Below, one piece after another: positions 47,426 to 58,188 of a DNA stretch of 64,000 nucleotides. The stretch is from an uncultured Alphaproteobacteria bacterium. GTDB lineage: Bacteria > Pseudomonadota > Alphaproteobacteria > HIMB59 > GCA-002718135. The position numbers were made by a program, and so were the translations under genes. Position 1 is the first letter of the stretch, and each line of letters opens with the position of its first letter. The notes under the pieces were generated by a model that did no database searches, was not told the DNA's origin, and saw only the letters and a list, made by a program, of their open reading frames with translations. The stretch lies in contig CACMJS010000001.1 in the NCBI GenBank assembly GCA_902614085.1, positions 611,127 through 675,126 of the forward strand. Reading direction: 5' to 3'.

Positions 47426-49504
47426 ATGACCAGATCTCACGAATTATCTAAATACAGAAACATAGGCATTATGGCTCACATTGATGCAGGAAAAACTACA
47501 ACTACGGAAAGAATTTTATATTATACAGGTAAATCTCATAAAATTGGAGAGGTTCATGATGGTGCTGCCACTATGGACTGGATGGAGCAAGAGCAAGAAA
47601 GAGGTATTACAATTACTTCTGCTGCAACAACCTGTTTTTGGAATGACCACAGAATAAATATTATAGATACACCAGGTCATGTGGATTTTACAATTGAAGT
47701 TGAAAGATCATTAAAAGTTTTAGATGGAGCAGTAGCAGTATTTGATGGAGTGGCTGGGGTTGAGCCTCAATCAGAAACTGTATGGAGACAGGCTGATAAA
47801 TATAAAGTTCCTAGAATGTGTTTTGTTAATAAATTAGATAGAACTGGTGCCAATTTCTTTATGTGTGTTGATATGATTTCAGAACGTTTAGGATCTTATC
47901 CTCTTGTTACTCAGCTTCCAATAGGGATTGAAAGTAGCTTAAAAGGTGTTGTTGATTTGGTTTCTAACAAAGCAATTGTTTGGCAAGATGAAAGCTTAGG
48001 AGCAAAGTTTGATACAGTTGATATACCTGATGATCTTAAAGATCAATCTGAAGAATACCGATTAAAATTGATTGAAAAAGCTGTTGAAGAAGATGATACA
48101 ATTATGGAAAAATATCTTGAAGGTAATGAACCATCTATTGAAGAATTAAAATCATGTATAAGAAAAGGTACATTAAAAGGATCATTTGTTCCTGTTCTAA
48201 CTGGATCAGCTTTTAAAAACAAAGGTGTTCAACCGCTTTTAGACGCTGTTATTGATTACATGCCATCTCCAACTGATGTTGCTAACGTTAAAGGTGTTGA
48301 TGTCAATGATGATACTAAAGAATTAACGAGAAAGTGCGAAGATGATGAACCATTTAGCGCACTAGCTTTTAAAATAATGACAGATCCTTTCGTAGGAAGT
48401 TTAACATTCGCCAGAATTTATTCTGGTACAATTAATACAAAAGATTCAGTTCTAAATTCCAACTCTGGTAAAAAAGAAAATATTGGTAGAATGTTATTAA
48501 TGCATGCAAATAATAGAGAGGAAATAAAAACTGCTAATGCTGGAGATATAGTGGCTTTGGTAGGCTTAAAAGATGTTACAACTGGAGAAACTTTATGTGC
48601 ATCAGATAATCCAATTGTACTAGAAAAAATGGATTTCCCTGATCCTGTTATTGAAGTAGCAGTTGAACCAAAAACTAAAGTTGATCATGAAAAGATGGGT
48701 CAGGCACTTGGCAGACTCGCACAAGAAGACCCTAGCTTTAGAGTAACAACTGATCATGAAAGTGGACAAACTATTATAAAGGGAATGGGCGAACTTCATC
48801 TTGAAATACTAGTCGATAGAATGAAGAGAGAATTTAAAGTAGAGGCAAATGTTGGTGCTCCACAAGTTGCATACAGGGAAACTATTTCAAACTCATATGA
48901 TGTCGATTATACACATAAAAAACAATCAGGTGGCGCTGGTCAATTTGCTAGAGTAAAAATAAAATTTGAACCAGGAGATCCAGGAAGTGGATATGAGTTT
49001 ATAAATCAAATTAAAGGTGGTAATATTCCAACAGAACACATACCTGGTGTTGAGAAAGGGTTGATTGCTCAACAACAAACAGGAGTTATTGCAGGTTTCC
49101 CATGTATAGATTTTAAAGCTACACTATACGATGGAGCATATCACGATGTTGACTCAAGTGTTTTAGCTTTTGAAATAGCTGCTAGGGCTGCATTTAGAGA
49201 AGGTATTTCTAAGGCAAAACCAGTACTTCTTGAACCTATGATGAAAGTTGAAGTTGTAACACCGGAGGAGTATATGGGTGATGTTATCGGAGATCTTAAT
49301 AGTAGAAGGGGTCAAGTTCAAGAAATGTCAACAAGAGGTAATGCAAATGTTGTGGATGCAATGGTACCCCTTGCAAATATGTTTGGCTACGTAAATAATC
49401 TTAGATCTTTATCTCAAGGAAGGGCTAACTATACAATGCAATTTGATCATTATGAAGAAGTTCCTTCTAATGTTGCAGAAGAAGTAAAGGCTAAATTAGC
49501 ATAA
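47426..49504 (+). CDS. fusA: Elongation factor G
   Basis: EF-G (692 residues) drives translocation. I start at ATG 47426 ([20 protein letters not shown]), eight bases past rpsG with AGGTGG upstream; an in-frame upstream start at 47384 would lie inside rpsG and is rejected. GTPase motifs [20 protein letters not shown] and NKLDRTGA, domain IV ([24 protein letters not shown]) and domain V ([28 protein letters not shown]) are complete. rpsJ follows directly (1-base overlap), without the tuf gene usual here. Confidence 0.98.
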   Translation: MTRSHELSKYRNIGIMAHIDAGKTTTTERILYYTGKSHKIGEVHDGAATMDWMEQEQERGITITSAATTCFWNDHRINIIDTPGHVDFTIEVERSLKVLDGAVAVFDGVAGVEPQSETVWRQADKYKVPRMCFVNKLDRTGANFFMCVDMISERLGSYPLVTQLPIGIESSLKGVVDLVSNKAIVWQDESLGAKFDTVDIPDDLKDQSEEYRLKLIEKAVEEDDTIMEKYLEGNEPSIEELKSCIRKGTLKGSFVPVLTGSAFKNKGVQPLLDAVIDYMPSPTDVANVKGVDVNDDTKELTRKCEDDEPFSALAFKIMTDPFVGSLTFARIYSGTINTKDSVLNSNSGKKENIGRMLLMHANNREEIKTANAGDIVALVGLKDVTTGETLCASDNPIVLEKMDFPDPVIEVAVEPKTKVDHEKMGQALGRLAQEDPSFRVTTDHESGQTIIKGMGELHLEILVDRMKREFKVEANVGAPQVAYRETISNSYDVDYTHKKQSGGAGQFARVKIKFEPGDPGSGYEFINQIKGGNIPTEHIPGVEKGLIAQQQTGVIAGFPCIDFKATLYDGAYHDVDSSVLAFEIAARAAFREGISKAKPVLLEPMMKVEVVTPEEYMGDVIGDLNSRRGQVQEMSTRGNANVVDAMVPLANMFGYVNNLRSLSQGRANYTMQFDHYEEVPSNVAEEVKAKLA

Positions 49505-49812
49505 TGGATAATCAAAATATAAGAATTAGATTAAGAGGATTTGATAATTCTTTATTAGATACAAGTACTTTAGATATTATTAATACAGCAAAAAGAACTG
49601 GAGCTAAAGTCAAAGGACCCATTCCTCTTCCAACAAGGTTTGAGCGATTCACAGTTAACAAGTCGCCTCATATTGATAAAAAAAGTAGAGATCAGCTTGA
49701 AATTAGGACACATAATCGTCTTTTAGATATTATTGATCCAACACCACAAACTGTTGATGCATTGATGAAGTTAGATTTATCTGCAGGTGTAGAAGTGGAT
49801 ATAAAAATTTAA
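49504..49812 (+). CDS. rpsJ: 30S ribosomal protein S10
   Basis: S10 (102 residues) is a 30S head protein that also works in antitermination with Nus[20 protein letters not shown] at the start and [36 protein letters not shown] are canonical. Begins the S10 gene set; its ATG overlaps the last base of fusA, so no separate S10 promoter or leader exists here. Confidence 0.98.
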   Translation: MDNQNIRIRLRGFDNSLLDTSTLDIINTAKRTGAKVKGPIPLPTRFERFTVNKSPHIDKKSRDQLEIRTHNRLLDIIDPTPQTVDALMKLDLSAGVEVDIKI

Positions 49813-49813
49813 T

Positions 49814-50458
49814 ATGCAAAGATCAGGTTTAATTGCTACAAAAATAGGTAATAGCTCCTATTTTCAAAATGATGGCACCAATACTCACGTAACTATTCTA
49901 AAAGTTGATGAGTGTATAGTATCTAAAATTAAAACAACCGAAAAACACGGATACAATGCAGTCCAGATTGCTGCTATAGAAACAGGAAAAGATATTTCAC
50001 ATGTTAATAAACCTCAAAGAAAATTATTTTCTTCAATAAAAATAAAACCTAAAAAAATTTTAAAAGAATTTAGAGTTGATAGGGATAATATATTAGACGT
50101 TGGAACAAAACTTAACGCAGATCATTTTAAAGCTGATCAATTTATTGACGCAAGTAGTTATTCAATTGGTAAAGGATTTGCAGGTGTAATGAAAAGACAT
50201 AATTTTGGTGGATTAAGAGCTTCACACGGAGTTTCTATATCGCATCGATCTCATGGTTCAACAGGTCAAAACCAAGATCCAGGAAGGGTCTTCAAAGGAA
50301 AAAAAATGGCTGGAAGAATGGGTCACACAAAAGTGACTAAACAGAATTTAAAAATAATTGAAGTCGATAATATAAATAATATTTTGATTGTTAAAGGTTC
50401 GGTTCCAGGAAAAAAAAATTCAGTTATTTTTTTAAAGGATGCAATCAAAAGGTCTTAA
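49814..50458 (+). CDS. rplC: 50S ribosomal protein L3
   Basis: L3 (214 residues) sits near the peptidyl transferase centre. RSGLIATKIGNSSYF at the start, then KGFAGVMKRHNFGGLRASHGVSISHRSHGSTGQNQDPGRVFKGKKMAGRMG, whose Gln in GQNQDPG is methylated by PrmB in other bacteria. Starts one base after rpsJ and abuts rplD. Confidence 0.98.
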   Translation: MQRSGLIATKIGNSSYFQNDGTNTHVTILKVDECIVSKIKTTEKHGYNAVQIAAIETGKDISHVNKPQRKLFSSIKIKPKKILKEFRVDRDNILDVGTKLNADHFKADQFIDASSYSIGKGFAGVMKRHNFGGLRASHGVSISHRSHGSTGQNQDPGRVFKGKKMAGRMGHTKVTKQNLKIIEVDNINNILIVKGSVPGKKNSVIFLKDAIKRS

Positions 50459-51082
50459 ATGAAAAAAACAATTTTAAATCTAAAAAATAAATCTGTTGGA
50501 GATATAGATCTAGATAACACTATCTTTGGTATAAAAAAACTTCCTGATCTTATCCATCAGTATATTAGATATCAAAATGCCAAATCAAGACAAGGTTCTC
50601 ACAAAACTAAATCAAGATCTGAAGTAAGTGGTCGTAGTAAAAAACCATTTTCACAAAAAGGTACAGGTAATGCCCGACAAGGAAGTAACAAACCGCCAAA
50701 CTTCAGAGGTGGTGCAGTTTCAATGGGGCCAGTTAACAGAGATCATTCTTTTAATCTAAATAAAAAAGAAAAAAAATTGGCTCTAAAATCAGCTTTGTCC
50801 GTTAAAGCTACTCAGGATAAAATTTTTATTATTGATACTTTTGAAGTTAAAAGTTTAAAAACTAAAGATTTATTTACTGATTTGAAAAATTTTGATTATG
50901 AAACAGCTTTATTTATTTATTCTGAAAAAGGTCTAGATAATAATTTTAAACTAGCATCTTCCAATATTCCTAGAATATCAACGATAAATCAAAAAGGAAT
51001 TAACGTAAAAGATCTTATCACTTTTGATAAAATATTTATTGAACAAAAATCTATAAATGAAATTACTAAGAGGCTTTCATGA
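50459..51082 (+). CDS. rplD: 50S ribosomal protein L4
   Basis: L4 (207 residues). The exit-tunnel loop is seen as SRSEVSGRSKKPFSQKGTGNARQGSNKPPNFRGGAVSMGP, and the globular part as LNKKEKKLALKSALS. In E. coli L4 represses the S10 operon through its leader; since rpsJ has no leader here, that loop is unlikely. Overlaps rplW by four bases. Confidence 0.96.
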   Translation: MKKTILNLKNKSVGDIDLDNTIFGIKKLPDLIHQYIRYQNAKSRQGSHKTKSRSEVSGRSKKPFSQKGTGNARQGSNKPPNFRGGAVSMGPVNRDHSFNLNKKEKKLALKSALSVKATQDKIFIIDTFEVKSLKTKDLFTDLKNFDYETALFIYSEKGLDNNFKLASSNIPRISTINQKGINVKDLITFDKIFIEQKSINEITKRLS

Positions 51083-51396
51083 AAAATATCAAAGAAAATA
51101 TTTCTCTAGAAAGGGCATATAATATTATTAAAAAACCTATAACAACTGAAAAATCTACTAATTTACAACAGTTCAATCAATATTCATTTGTTGTTTCAAA
51201 AGACTCAAATTCTTTAGAAATTAAAAGTGCAATTGAAAAAATTTTTAAAGTTAAAGTAAACAAAGTTAATACATCTATAACAAGAGGAAAAGGCAAAACA
51301 TTTAAAGGCCAATACGGTTTCAGAAAAGATACAAAAAGAGCTATAGTAACGTTGGTAGAGGGTAACACTATCGACTCCTCACTGGAGATTAAATAA
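51079..51396 (+). CDS. rplW: 50S ribosomal protein L23
   Basis: L23 (105 residues) lies at the tunnel exit and docks trigger factor and SRP. The N-terminal IIKKPITTEKSTNLQQFNQYSFVVSKDSNSLEIKSAIEKIFKVKVNKVNT segment and TFKGQYGFRKDTKRAIVTL are typical. Starts in a four-base overlap with rplD and abuts rplB. Confidence 0.96.
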   Translation: MKNIKENISLERAYNIIKKPITTEKSTNLQQFNQYSFVVSKDSNSLEIKSAIEKIFKVKVNKVNTSITRGKGKTFKGQYGFRKDTKRAIVTLVEGNTIDSSLEIK

Positions 51397-52218
51397 ATGC
51401 TTATTAAATTTAAACCAACCACACCAGGATTAAGAGGCACGGTATTAGTATCCAAGAAAGAACTATCAAAAGATAAACCTCATAAATCTCTTACAAAAAA
51501 AATCAAATCAACCGGCGGTAGAAATAATCAAGGTAGAATTACATCTAGAAGAATGGGCGGTGGTGTAAAAAGAAAATATAGGTTGATAGATTTTAAACGA
51601 GCTAAAACTAATATTGTTGCTGAAGTTATAAGAAATGAATATGACCCTAATAGAACAGCATTTATTTCATTACTAAAATATGAGGATGGAGAACATAGAT
51701 ATATTATTTCACCTAAAAATATTAAAATTGGAGAAAAAATTATTTCTGGAGATAATGTTGCTATTAAAAATGGAAATTGCTTACCAATTAATAATATACC
51801 AGTTGGTACAAATGTTCATAATATAGAACTTAAGCCAGGAGCTGGTGCACAACTAATTAGATCAGCAGGTACGTCTGCCCAAATTGTTTCAAAAGAACAA
51901 CCTTACGTACAAATCAAATTAATTTCTGGTGAAATAAGACATATTAATAAAAATTGTAAGGCGACTATAGGAGAGGTGTCTAATTCTGATCAAAAGAATA
52001 TAAAATTAGGAAAAGCTGGTAGAAAAAGATACCTGGGTTTCAGGCCTAAAGTCAGAGGAGTTGTAATGAATCCTGTAGATCATCCTCATGGAGGTGGTGA
52101 AGGTAGAACCTCTGGAGGAAGAGATCCCGTCACACCGTGGGGAGTATCCACTAAAGGTAAAAAAACAAGAAATAACAGAAAAACAGATATATTTATAATT
52201 AAGAGGAAAAAGAAATAA
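51397..52218 (+). CDS. rplB: 50S ribosomal protein L2
   Basis: L2 (273 residues) is a primary 23S rRNA binder close to the peptidyl transferase centre. [10 protein letters not shown] at the start, [19 protein letters not shown], and the essential C-terminal [25 protein letters not shown] with its conserved His. Basic tail KRKKK. Length standard; overlaps rpsS by one base. Confidence 0.99.
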   Translation: MLIKFKPTTPGLRGTVLVSKKELSKDKPHKSLTKKIKSTGGRNNQGRITSRRMGGGVKRKYRLIDFKRAKTNIVAEVIRNEYDPNRTAFISLLKYEDGEHRYIISPKNIKIGEKIISGDNVAIKNGNCLPINNIPVGTNVHNIELKPGAGAQLIRSAGTSAQIVSKEQPYVQIKLISGEIRHINKNCKATIGEVSNSDQKNIKLGKAGRKRYLGFRPKVRGVVMNPVDHPHGGGEGRTSGGRDPVTPWGVSTKGKKTRNNRKTDIFIIKRKKK

Positions 52219-52499
52219 TGACAAGATCTATTTGGAAAGGGCCATTTGTTGATAATAGCTTAATCAAAAAAGCAGAAAAATTATCACAATCTGGAAGAAA
52301 AGAAGTTTTAAAAACATGGTCAAGAAGATCTACAATACTTCCACAGTTTGTAGGCCTAACATTTGGTGTTTATAATGGACAAAAATTTGTTCCTGTTACT
52401 GTAAATGAACAAATGGTTGGGCATAAACTTGGAGAATTCTCTCCTACAAGAACATTCAAAGGGCATACAGCTGCGGATAAAAAAGCGGAACAAAAATGA
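52218..52499 (+). CDS. rpsS: 30S ribosomal protein S19
   Basis: S19 (93 residues) forms part of the 30S head with S13. [45 protein letters not shown] and [14 protein letters not shown] are the family motifs. Overlaps rplB by one base and rplV by four. Confidence 0.99.
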   Translation: MTRSIWKGPFVDNSLIKKAEKLSQSGRKEVLKTWSRRSTILPQFVGLTFGVYNGQKFVPVTVNEQMVGHKLGEFSPTRTFKGHTAADKKAEQK

Positions 52500-52864
52500 A
52501 TCAAAATTTAACAGCAATAGCAAAAGATAATATGGTAAGAATTAGTCCTACAAAATTATCCTTATTAGTTAATAGTATAGTTAATATGAAAGTTAACTCT
52601 GCTATTAATCAATTACAATTTTCTTCAAAAAGAATTTCTAGAGTAATTCTTAAAGTTTTAAATGCTGCTATTGCAAATGCTGAAAATAATAAACAATTAG
52701 ATATAGATAAACTTTTTGTTAAGGAAGTGTATGTAGGAAAAAGTTTAAGAATGAAAAGATGGAGACCAAGAGCAAAAGGTAGAGCTGCTTCCATAATAAA
52801 ACCATTTAGTAAAGTTACAATTGTTGTAGAAGAGAGAACTAAAACAAAAAAGGAAATTAAATAA
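52496..52864 (+). CDS. rplV: 50S ribosomal protein L22
   Basis: L22 (122 residues) lines the exit tunnel with a long hairpin. [33 protein letters not shown] and the hairpin [29 protein letters not shown] identify it. Start overlaps rpsS by four bases, and the N-terminus is a few residues longer than in E. coli. Confidence 0.97.
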   Translation: MNQNLTAIAKDNMVRISPTKLSLLVNSIVNMKVNSAINQLQFSSKRISRVILKVLNAAIANAENNKQLDIDKLFVKEVYVGKSLRMKRWRPRAKGRAASIIKPFSKVTIVVEERTKTKKEIK

Positions 52865-53541
52865 TGGGACAAAAAGTTAATCCTTACGGTATTAGACTTG
52901 GTATTAATAAAACTTGGTCTTCAAGATGGTTTTCAAAAAACGAATACACAAAATTATTACACCAAGATTTAAAAATCAAAAATTACGTTGAAAAAAAATT
53001 AAAAAATGCAAGTATTTCTAAAATTAACATTGAACGTGCTGCAAAAAAACTAAGATTATCTATTTACAGCTCAAGACCAGGAATAATTATTGGTAAAAAA
53101 GGTGCTGATATTGAAACTCTAAAAAATGATTTATCAAATATGTCAAATCTAGAAGTCTTTTTAGATATCAAAGAAGTTAGGAAGCCTGAAGTTGAAGCAA
53201 AATTAGTTGCAGAAAACATAGCTTCACAACTTGAAAAAAGAATCTCATTTAGAAGAGCCATGAAGAAGGCTGTTCAATCTGCAATGAGACTAGGTGCAAA
53301 AGGTGTTAAAGTTGTTTGTAGTGGAAGACTGGGTGGTGCAGAGATTGCTAGAACTGAGAAGTATCATGAAGGTAGTGTTCCTTTGCACACATTAAGAGGT
53401 GATATAGACTACTCAACTGCAGAAGCAGAAACGACATATGGTATTTGTGGAATTAAGGTATGGATTAATAAAGGTGAAATATTATTGAAAGATCCATATG
53501 CAAGTGAAAAAAAACAAATTGATCAGGGGAGTGTTAGATAA
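52864..53541 (+). CDS. rpsC: 30S ribosomal protein S3
   Basis: S3 (225 residues) lies at mRNA entry. [23 protein letters not shown] at the start; KH domain with [19 protein letters not shown]-terminal [34 protein letters not shown]. Overlaps rplV and rplP by one base each. Confidence 0.99.
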   Translation: MGQKVNPYGIRLGINKTWSSRWFSKNEYTKLLHQDLKIKNYVEKKLKNASISKINIERAAKKLRLSIYSSRPGIIIGKKGADIETLKNDLSNMSNLEVFLDIKEVRKPEVEAKLVAENIASQLEKRISFRRAMKKAVQSAMRLGAKGVKVVCSGRLGGAEIARTEKYHEGSVPLHTLRGDIDYSTAEAETTYGICGIKVWINKGEILLKDPYASEKKQIDQGSVR

Positions 53542-53957
53542 TGAACATGTTATCCCCGAAAAAAACTAAGTACAGAAAACAATTTAAAGGTAGAATACAT
53601 GGAAATTCAAAAGGAAATTTTTCACTTAATTATGGAAGTTTTGGCCTAAAAGCAATGGAACCAGAAAGAGTAACTTCAAGGCAAATAGAAGCTGCAAGAA
53701 AAGCAATTACCAGATATTTAAAAAGAGCTGGTAGAATGTGGATTAGAATTTTTCCTGATGTACCCGTTTCTAAAAAACCTGCTGAAGTTAGAATGGGTAA
53801 AGGAAAAGGATCTATAGAGTATTGGGCCTGTAGGGTTAAGCCAGGAAGAATTATGTTTGAGGTTGATGGTGTTGATGTTAACGACGCAAGAAAAGCAATG
53901 ACCTTAGCAGCTGCTAAGTTGCCAATTAAATGCAAATTTGTTGAGAGAAATATTTAA
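53541..53957 (+). CDS. rplP: 50S ribosomal protein L16
   Basis: L16 (138 residues) helps place tRNA in the A and P sites. [26 protein letters not shown]-like [29 protein letters not shown] and [19 protein letters not shown] are typical. The ATG at 53541 overlaps rpsC; the ATG at 53547 would give the more common MLSPK start and is an alternative. Confidence 0.98.
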   Translation: MNMLSPKKTKYRKQFKGRIHGNSKGNFSLNYGSFGLKAMEPERVTSRQIEAARKAITRYLKRAGRMWIRIFPDVPVSKKPAEVRMGKGKGSIEYWACRVKPGRIMFEVDGVDVNDARKAMTLAAAKLPIKCKFVERNI

Positions 53958-54151
53958 TGAATAAAAAAATAGACATTGAAAACAAAAAAATTCAAGAAGA
54001 AATTTTAAACTTAAAGAAAACACTATTAAATCTTAATTTTCAAAAATATTCTGGTCAACTTGAAAAAACATCTCAAATTAAAAACGCAAAAAAACAGATT
54101 GCTAGATTAAAAACAAAATTATCAAATGTTGGTGGAGAAAACAATGCCTAA
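53957..54151 (+). CDS. rpmC: 50S ribosomal protein L29
   Basis: L29 (64 residues) is a two-helix protein at the tunnel exit. [43 protein letters not shown] fits the LxxLxxELxxLRFQxAxGQLEN pattern. It overlaps rplP by one base and rpsQ by 8. Confidence 0.93.
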   Translation: MNKKIDIENKKIQEEILNLKKTLLNLNFQKYSGQLEKTSQIKNAKKQIARLKTKLSNVGGENNA

Positions 54152-54389
54152 GAGAATCTTATCTGGAGTCGTAATATCATCTAACTTAAATAAAACTATA
54201 ACTGTCAATGTTACAAGAAGAATAAAACATAAACTTTACAAAAAAATTATTAGACAAACGAAAAAATATCATGCACACGATGAAAACAACGAATTTAAAG
54301 TAGGCGATACTGTGTCAATAATTGAATCAAAGCCTATATCAAAATTAAAAAAATGGAAGGTAATAGCAAACACAGGAGTAAAATCATGA
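54144..54389 (+). CDS. rpsQ: 30S ribosomal protein S17
   Basis: S17 (81 residues). I start at ATG 54144 ([19 protein letters not shown]), with GGTGGAG upstream; the frame is open from 54126, but that extension lies in rpmC and adds non-family residues. [49 protein letters not shown] is the OB-fold core. Overlaps rplN by four bases (ATGA). Confidence 0.97.
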   Translation: MPKRILSGVVISSNLNKTITVNVTRRIKHKLYKKIIRQTKKYHAHDENNEFKVGDTVSIIESKPISKLKKWKVIANTGVKS

Positions 54390-54754
54390 TTCAAATGCAG
54401 TCTAAACTTTTTGTAGCTGACAATTCTGGAGCAAGAAAAATTCAGTGTATAAAAGTTTTAGGTGGATCAAAAAGAAGATCTGCATCAATTGGAGATATTA
54501 TAGTAGTATCAATTAAAGATGCTCTTCCAAGAGCAAAGGTTAAAAAAGGTGATGTTTATAAAGCCGTAATTGTTAGAACTTCTAAAGATTTTAAAAGATC
54601 TGATGGAACTGCTATTAGATTTGATAAAAATGCAGCCGTTTTGTTAGATAAGCAGGAAGAGCCCATAGCAACAAGAATATTTGGACCTGTAACAAGAGAG
54701 CTTAGAAGTAAAAAATTTATGAAGATTATAAGTCTAGCACCTGAGGTATTGTAA
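54386..54754 (+). CDS. rplN: 50S ribosomal protein L14
   Basis: L14 (122 residues) contacts 16S rRNA across the subunit interface. [20 protein letters not shown] is the exact family N-terminus, so the start is ATG 54386 and not the open frame from 54353. [25 protein letters not shown] and [24 protein letters not shown] follow. Confidence 0.98.
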   Translation: MIQMQSKLFVADNSGARKIQCIKVLGGSKRRSASIGDIIVVSIKDALPRAKVKKGDVYKAVIVRTSKDFKRSDGTAIRFDKNAAVLLDKQEEPIATRIFGPVTRELRSKKFMKIISLAPEVL

Positions 54755-55068
54755 TGGTTAAAAAATTTAAACTAAAAAAAGGTGATGAAGTTATTGTGAC
54801 TACGGGTAAAGACAAAGGTAAAACAGGTAAAATACTAAAGATGCTCCCAAAACAAATGAAAGCAATAGTATCTGAAATAAATAGAGTTAAAAAAAACCAA
54901 AAGCCAGACAACAATCAGCCAGGCGGGATTATTGATAAAGAAATGCCTATTCACGTTTCAAATCTTTCATTTTATGACCGAGAGCAAAATAAAGGAATAA
55001 AAGTTGGATTTAAAATAAGCAATAATAAAAAAGTAAGAATAATTAAATCATCTGGTAAGGAAATTTAA
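54754..55068 (+). CDS. rplX: 50S ribosomal protein L24
   Basis: L24 (104 residues) starts 50S assembly. A KOW motif is clear (KKGDEVIVTTGKDKGKTGKILKMLPK), followed by NRVKKNQKPDNNQPGGIIDKEMPIHVSNL. Overlaps rplN by one base and abuts rplE. Confidence 0.97.
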   Translation: MVKKFKLKKGDEVIVTTGKDKGKTGKILKMLPKQMKAIVSEINRVKKNQKPDNNQPGGIIDKEMPIHVSNLSFYDREQNKGIKVGFKISNNKKVRIIKSSGKEI

Positions 55069-55620
55069 ATGAGTAGATTGCTAGAACAATATAACAATGA
55101 AATTAAACAAGATTTAAAATCAAAACTTGGACTAAAAAATATTTTTGAGGTTCCTAAAATTAAAAAGATAATTTTAAATATGGGTATAGGCGAGGGAAAG
55201 GATGATTCAAAACTAATTGATAAAGCTCTCGAAGATTTAACTCTAATTTCAGGACAAAAAGCTGTCAAAACAAAATCTAAAAAAGCTATTTCAGGTTTTA
55301 AAATTAGGGAAGGTATGCCTTTAGGTGTTAAAGTTACCTTAAGGAATAAAATAATGTACGAGTTTCTTGATAGATTAGTTAATATAGCTATCCCAAGAAT
55401 AAGAGACTTTAGAGGACTAAATTCAACAAGTTTTGATGGCAATGGTAATTTTTCAATGGGAATAAAGGAACACGTAATATTTCCTGAAATCAACTTTGAT
55501 AAAGTTATAAAGACTACGGGTATGGATATAACAATTTGTACTTCAGCAAAAAGTAATGATGAGGCTATAGAGCTATTAAAAAGTTTCAATATGCCTTTTA
55601 AAAATAAACAAATTAATTAA
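55069..55620 (+). CDS. rplE: 50S ribosomal protein L5
   Basis: L5 (183 residues) binds 5S r[62 protein letters not shown] and [15 protein letters not shown] are the family signatures. Length standard. rpsN follows after 8 bases, with AAGAGG as its ribosome site. Confidence 0.98.
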   Translation: MSRLLEQYNNEIKQDLKSKLGLKNIFEVPKIKKIILNMGIGEGKDDSKLIDKALEDLTLISGQKAVKTKSKKAISGFKIREGMPLGVKVTLRNKIMYEFLDRLVNIAIPRIRDFRGLNSTSFDGNGNFSMGIKEHVIFPEINFDKVIKTTGMDITICTSAKSNDEAIELLKSFNMPFKNKQIN

Positions 55621-55628
55621 GAGGTAAA

Positions 55629-55934
55629 ATGGCAAAACTAAGCTCAGTCCAAAAAAACTTATTTAGGCAAAAACTTATAAAAAAATTTAAGACAAAACGT
55701 GATATTCTAAAGTCTAAAATTAAGGACAAAAATATTTCATTGGAAGAAAGAATTTCTTATCAAAATAAGTTAAACGATCTTCCTAGAAATGGTTCTGCCA
55801 TTAGATATAGAAATAGATGTGAAGTCACTGGTCGACCTAGAGGAAATTATAGAAAATTTGGTTTATCAAGAATTAAATTGAGAGAATTATCAATGTCTGG
55901 TGATTTGCCAGGTGTTGTTAAGTCAAGTTGGTAG
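55629..55934 (+). CDS. rpsN: 30S ribosomal protein S14
   Basis: S14 (101 residues) is the long, zinc-free (C-minus) form: [40 protein letters not shown] holds one Cys only. It belongs to the 30S head. rpsH follows after nine bases. Confidence 0.98.
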   Translation: MAKLSSVQKNLFRQKLIKKFKTKRDILKSKIKDKNISLEERISYQNKLNDLPRNGSAIRYRNRCEVTGRPRGNYRKFGLSRIKLRELSMSGDLPGVVKSSW

Positions 55935-55943
55935 GAGAATATT

Positions 55944-56342
55944 ATGGCTTTTAATGATTCACTTTCGGATATGCTAGCAAGAATAAAAAATGCGCATCAA
56001 GCAAAAAAAGTATCAACTATTTGTCCTAAATCAAAACTAAATATGAATGTGTTAAATGTACTTAAAGATGAAGGCTATATTAGAGATTTTAGAGATGTAC
56101 AAGAAAGAAAAGGAGTCGATACAATAAAGATTGAGTTAAAATATTTTAATGGAAGTCCTGTAATAAAGAAAATAAAAAGAATTTCAAAACCTGGTATTAG
56201 AAAATATTCTAAAATAAGCGAGTTAAGTAGACCATATGGAGGATTAGGCATATCAATTCTTTCAACACCAAAAGGTGTAATGTCAGATCAAGAAGCTAAA
56301 AGAAATAATGTTGGCGGCGAAGTTTTATGTGAGGTATTTTAA
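55944..56342 (+). CDS. rpsH: 30S ribosomal protein S8
   Basis: S8 (132 residues) binds helix 21 of 16S rRNA and, in E. coli, represses the spc operon at rplE. DSLSDMLARIKNAHQA, KISELSRPYGGLGISILSTPKGVMSDQEAK and GGEVLCEVF are typical. Overlaps rplF by one base. Confidence 0.98.
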   Translation: MAFNDSLSDMLARIKNAHQAKKVSTICPKSKLNMNVLNVLKDEGYIRDFRDVQERKGVDTIKIELKYFNGSPVIKKIKRISKPGIRKYSKISELSRPYGGLGISILSTPKGVMSDQEAKRNNVGGEVLCEVF

Positions 56343-56872
56343 TGTCAAGAATAGCTAAAAACCCAATTAAAATCTCAAAAGATATTGAGTGTAGCTTTAA
56401 TGAAGGAATTTTTTCTGTAAAAGGTAAATTAGGTAAAATTGAAATTCCTGTAAATTCTAATTTTAACATCAATATCAAAGAAGAAGAGGTTCAGGTTGTT
56501 CCGTTAAACGAGAATAACAAAGATCCAAATTGGGGAACCACACGTTCTTTAATTTCAAATTCAATAAATGGTGTAACCGATGGTTTTAGTAAAACATTAG
56601 AACTAAATGGAACTGGATATAGGGCTAGTGTCTCAGGATCTAAACTAAAATTGGAACTTGGGTATAGTCATGATATAAATTTTGAAATTCCAAATGATGT
56701 AAAAATTGAGTGTCCAAAACAAAATTTAATTAAGTTAACAAGTATTAATAAAGAAAAATTAGGTGCTGCAGCTGCAAAAATACGTTCATTTAGAAAGCCA
56801 GAGCCTTTTAAAGGTAAAGGAATTAAGTATATGGATGAATATATTTTCAGAAAAGAAGGTAAAAAGAAATAA
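56342..56872 (+). CDS. rplF: 50S ribosomal protein L6
   Basis: L6 (176 residues) has two similar domains. SRIAKNPIKISKDIE at the start, TRSLISNSINGVTDGFSKTLELNGTGYRASVSGSKLKLELGYSH, and the C-terminal IRSFRKPEPFKGKGIKYMDEYIFRKEGKKK. rplR follows after three bases. Confidence 0.98.
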   Translation: MSRIAKNPIKISKDIECSFNEGIFSVKGKLGKIEIPVNSNFNINIKEEEVQVVPLNENNKDPNWGTTRSLISNSINGVTDGFSKTLELNGTGYRASVSGSKLKLELGYSHDINFEIPNDVKIECPKQNLIKLTSINKEKLGAAAAKIRSFRKPEPFKGKGIKYMDEYIFRKEGKKK

Positions 56873-56875
56873 TTT

Positions 56876-57208
56876 ATGAAAGATAGAAAACAAAGAGTGA
56901 GATACAAAAGTAAAAAGGTATCTAGTAGAAATAGACTAAGTGTATTTAGATCAAATAATCATATCTATGCTCAACTAATAGATGACTCTAAGGGACTAAC
57001 CCTTGCTAGTTCATCTTCTGTTGAACAAAATATAAAAAATATGAATCTTTCTAGAAAAGAAACTGCTGAAATGATTGGAAAGAATATCGCAAAAAAAATT
57101 ATATCAAAAGGTATTAATGAAGTGGCATTTGATAGAGGTAAATACAAATATCATGGTTTAATAAAAATACTTGCAGATGCTGCAAGAGTGGAAGGTCTAA
57201 ATTTTTAA
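56876..57208 (+). CDS. rplR: 50S ribosomal protein L18
   Basis: L18 (110 residues) binds 5S rRNA with L5. [45 protein letters not shown] and [28 protein letters not shown] are the family ends; length is on the short side of the bacterial range. rpsE follows after 8 bases. Confidence 0.97.
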   Translation: MKDRKQRVRYKSKKVSSRNRLSVFRSNNHIYAQLIDDSKGLTLASSSSVEQNIKNMNLSRKETAEMIGKNIAKKIISKGINEVAFDRGKYKYHGLIKILADAARVEGLNF

Positions 57209-57216
57209 AGGAAATT

Positions 57217-57723
57217 ATGTTTGAAAATGAAAAAAATGATTTGAGTGAACATTTAGTAACAATTAATAGGGTTGCTAAGGTTGTAAAAGGAGGAAGAAGG
57301 TTTGGTTTCGCAGCAATTATGATTGTTGGAGATAATAAAGGAAGGGTAGGTATAGGAACAGGTAAAGCAAAGGAAGTTCCTGAAGCTGTAAGAAAAGCAA
57401 CTGAAAATGCAAAAACCAAAATGATTAGAGTTCATTTAAAGGAAAATAGAACGATACATCACGACACTGTTGGCCGATTTGGAGCAGGAAAAGTAATCCT
57501 CCGAGCCGCTGCCCCTGGAACTGGAATTATTGCTGGTGGACCTATGAGAGCTCTATTTGAATCTCTTGGCATCAAAGATGTTGTCGCGAAATCTACTGGT
57601 ACTTCAAACCCTCATAATATGCTCAAAGCTACACTTAATGCTTTTAAAATGTCTGAGTCTCCAAAATCAGTGGCAGAGAAGAGATCAAAAAAAATTAGCG
57701 AAATTAATAAAAAACAAAATTGA
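57217..57723 (+). CDS. rpsE: 30S ribosomal protein S5
   Basis: S5 (168 residues) influences decoding accuracy. [53 protein letters not shown], then [42 protein letters not shown]. The next gene is rplO after six bases; rpmD (L30), usually between them, is missing. Confidence 0.98.
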   Translation: MFENEKNDLSEHLVTINRVAKVVKGGRRFGFAAIMIVGDNKGRVGIGTGKAKEVPEAVRKATENAKTKMIRVHLKENRTIHHDTVGRFGAGKVILRAAAPGTGIIAGGPMRALFESLGIKDVVAKSTGTSNPHNMLKATLNAFKMSESPKSVAEKRSKKISEINKKQN

Positions 57724-57729
57724 TTAAAT

Positions 57730-58188
57730 ATGAAAATTAACGAATTAAAATCATCACTAACCTCTAATAAAAAAAATAAAAGAAGAGGTAGAGGCTCTGG
57801 ATCTGGTCTTGGTAAGACCTCAGGAAGAGGTGTGAAAGGTCAAAAGTCAAGATCTGGAGTATCAATTAATGGTTTTGAGGGCGGTCAAATGCCATTGTAT
57901 AGAAGATTACCTAAAAGGGGGTTTAAAAATCCTTTTAAATTAAAAATTCAAAATATAAGCTTTAAGATGATTAATAATATTATTGAAAAGTATAAAATTA
58001 ATCCTGAACAAATTAGTGAAAATGAACTTTTTGATAAAAAAATATTTAAAAGATCTAAAGGTAATTTAAAACTTCTCAATGTAGGAGAATTGGAAAAACC
58101 AATTAATTTACAAGTATCTTATGCTTCAAAAACAGCAATTGAAGCTATAGAGAAATTTGGTGGAAAAATTAAACTTACTAAGAAATAA
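57730..58188 (+). CDS. rplO: 50S ribosomal protein L15
   Basis: L15 (152 residues) is a late-binding 50S protein. The N-terminal basic tail RRGRGSGSGLGKTSGRGVKGQKSRSGVSINGFEGGQMPLYRRLPKRGF is canonical. It lies where rpmD would precede it. Overlaps secY by one base. Confidence 0.97.
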   Translation: MKINELKSSLTSNKKNKRRGRGSGSGLGKTSGRGVKGQKSRSGVSINGFEGGQMPLYRRLPKRGFKNPFKLKIQNISFKMINNIIEKYKINPEQISENELFDKKIFKRSKGNLKLLNVGELEKPINLQVSYASKTAIEAIEKFGGKIKLTKK

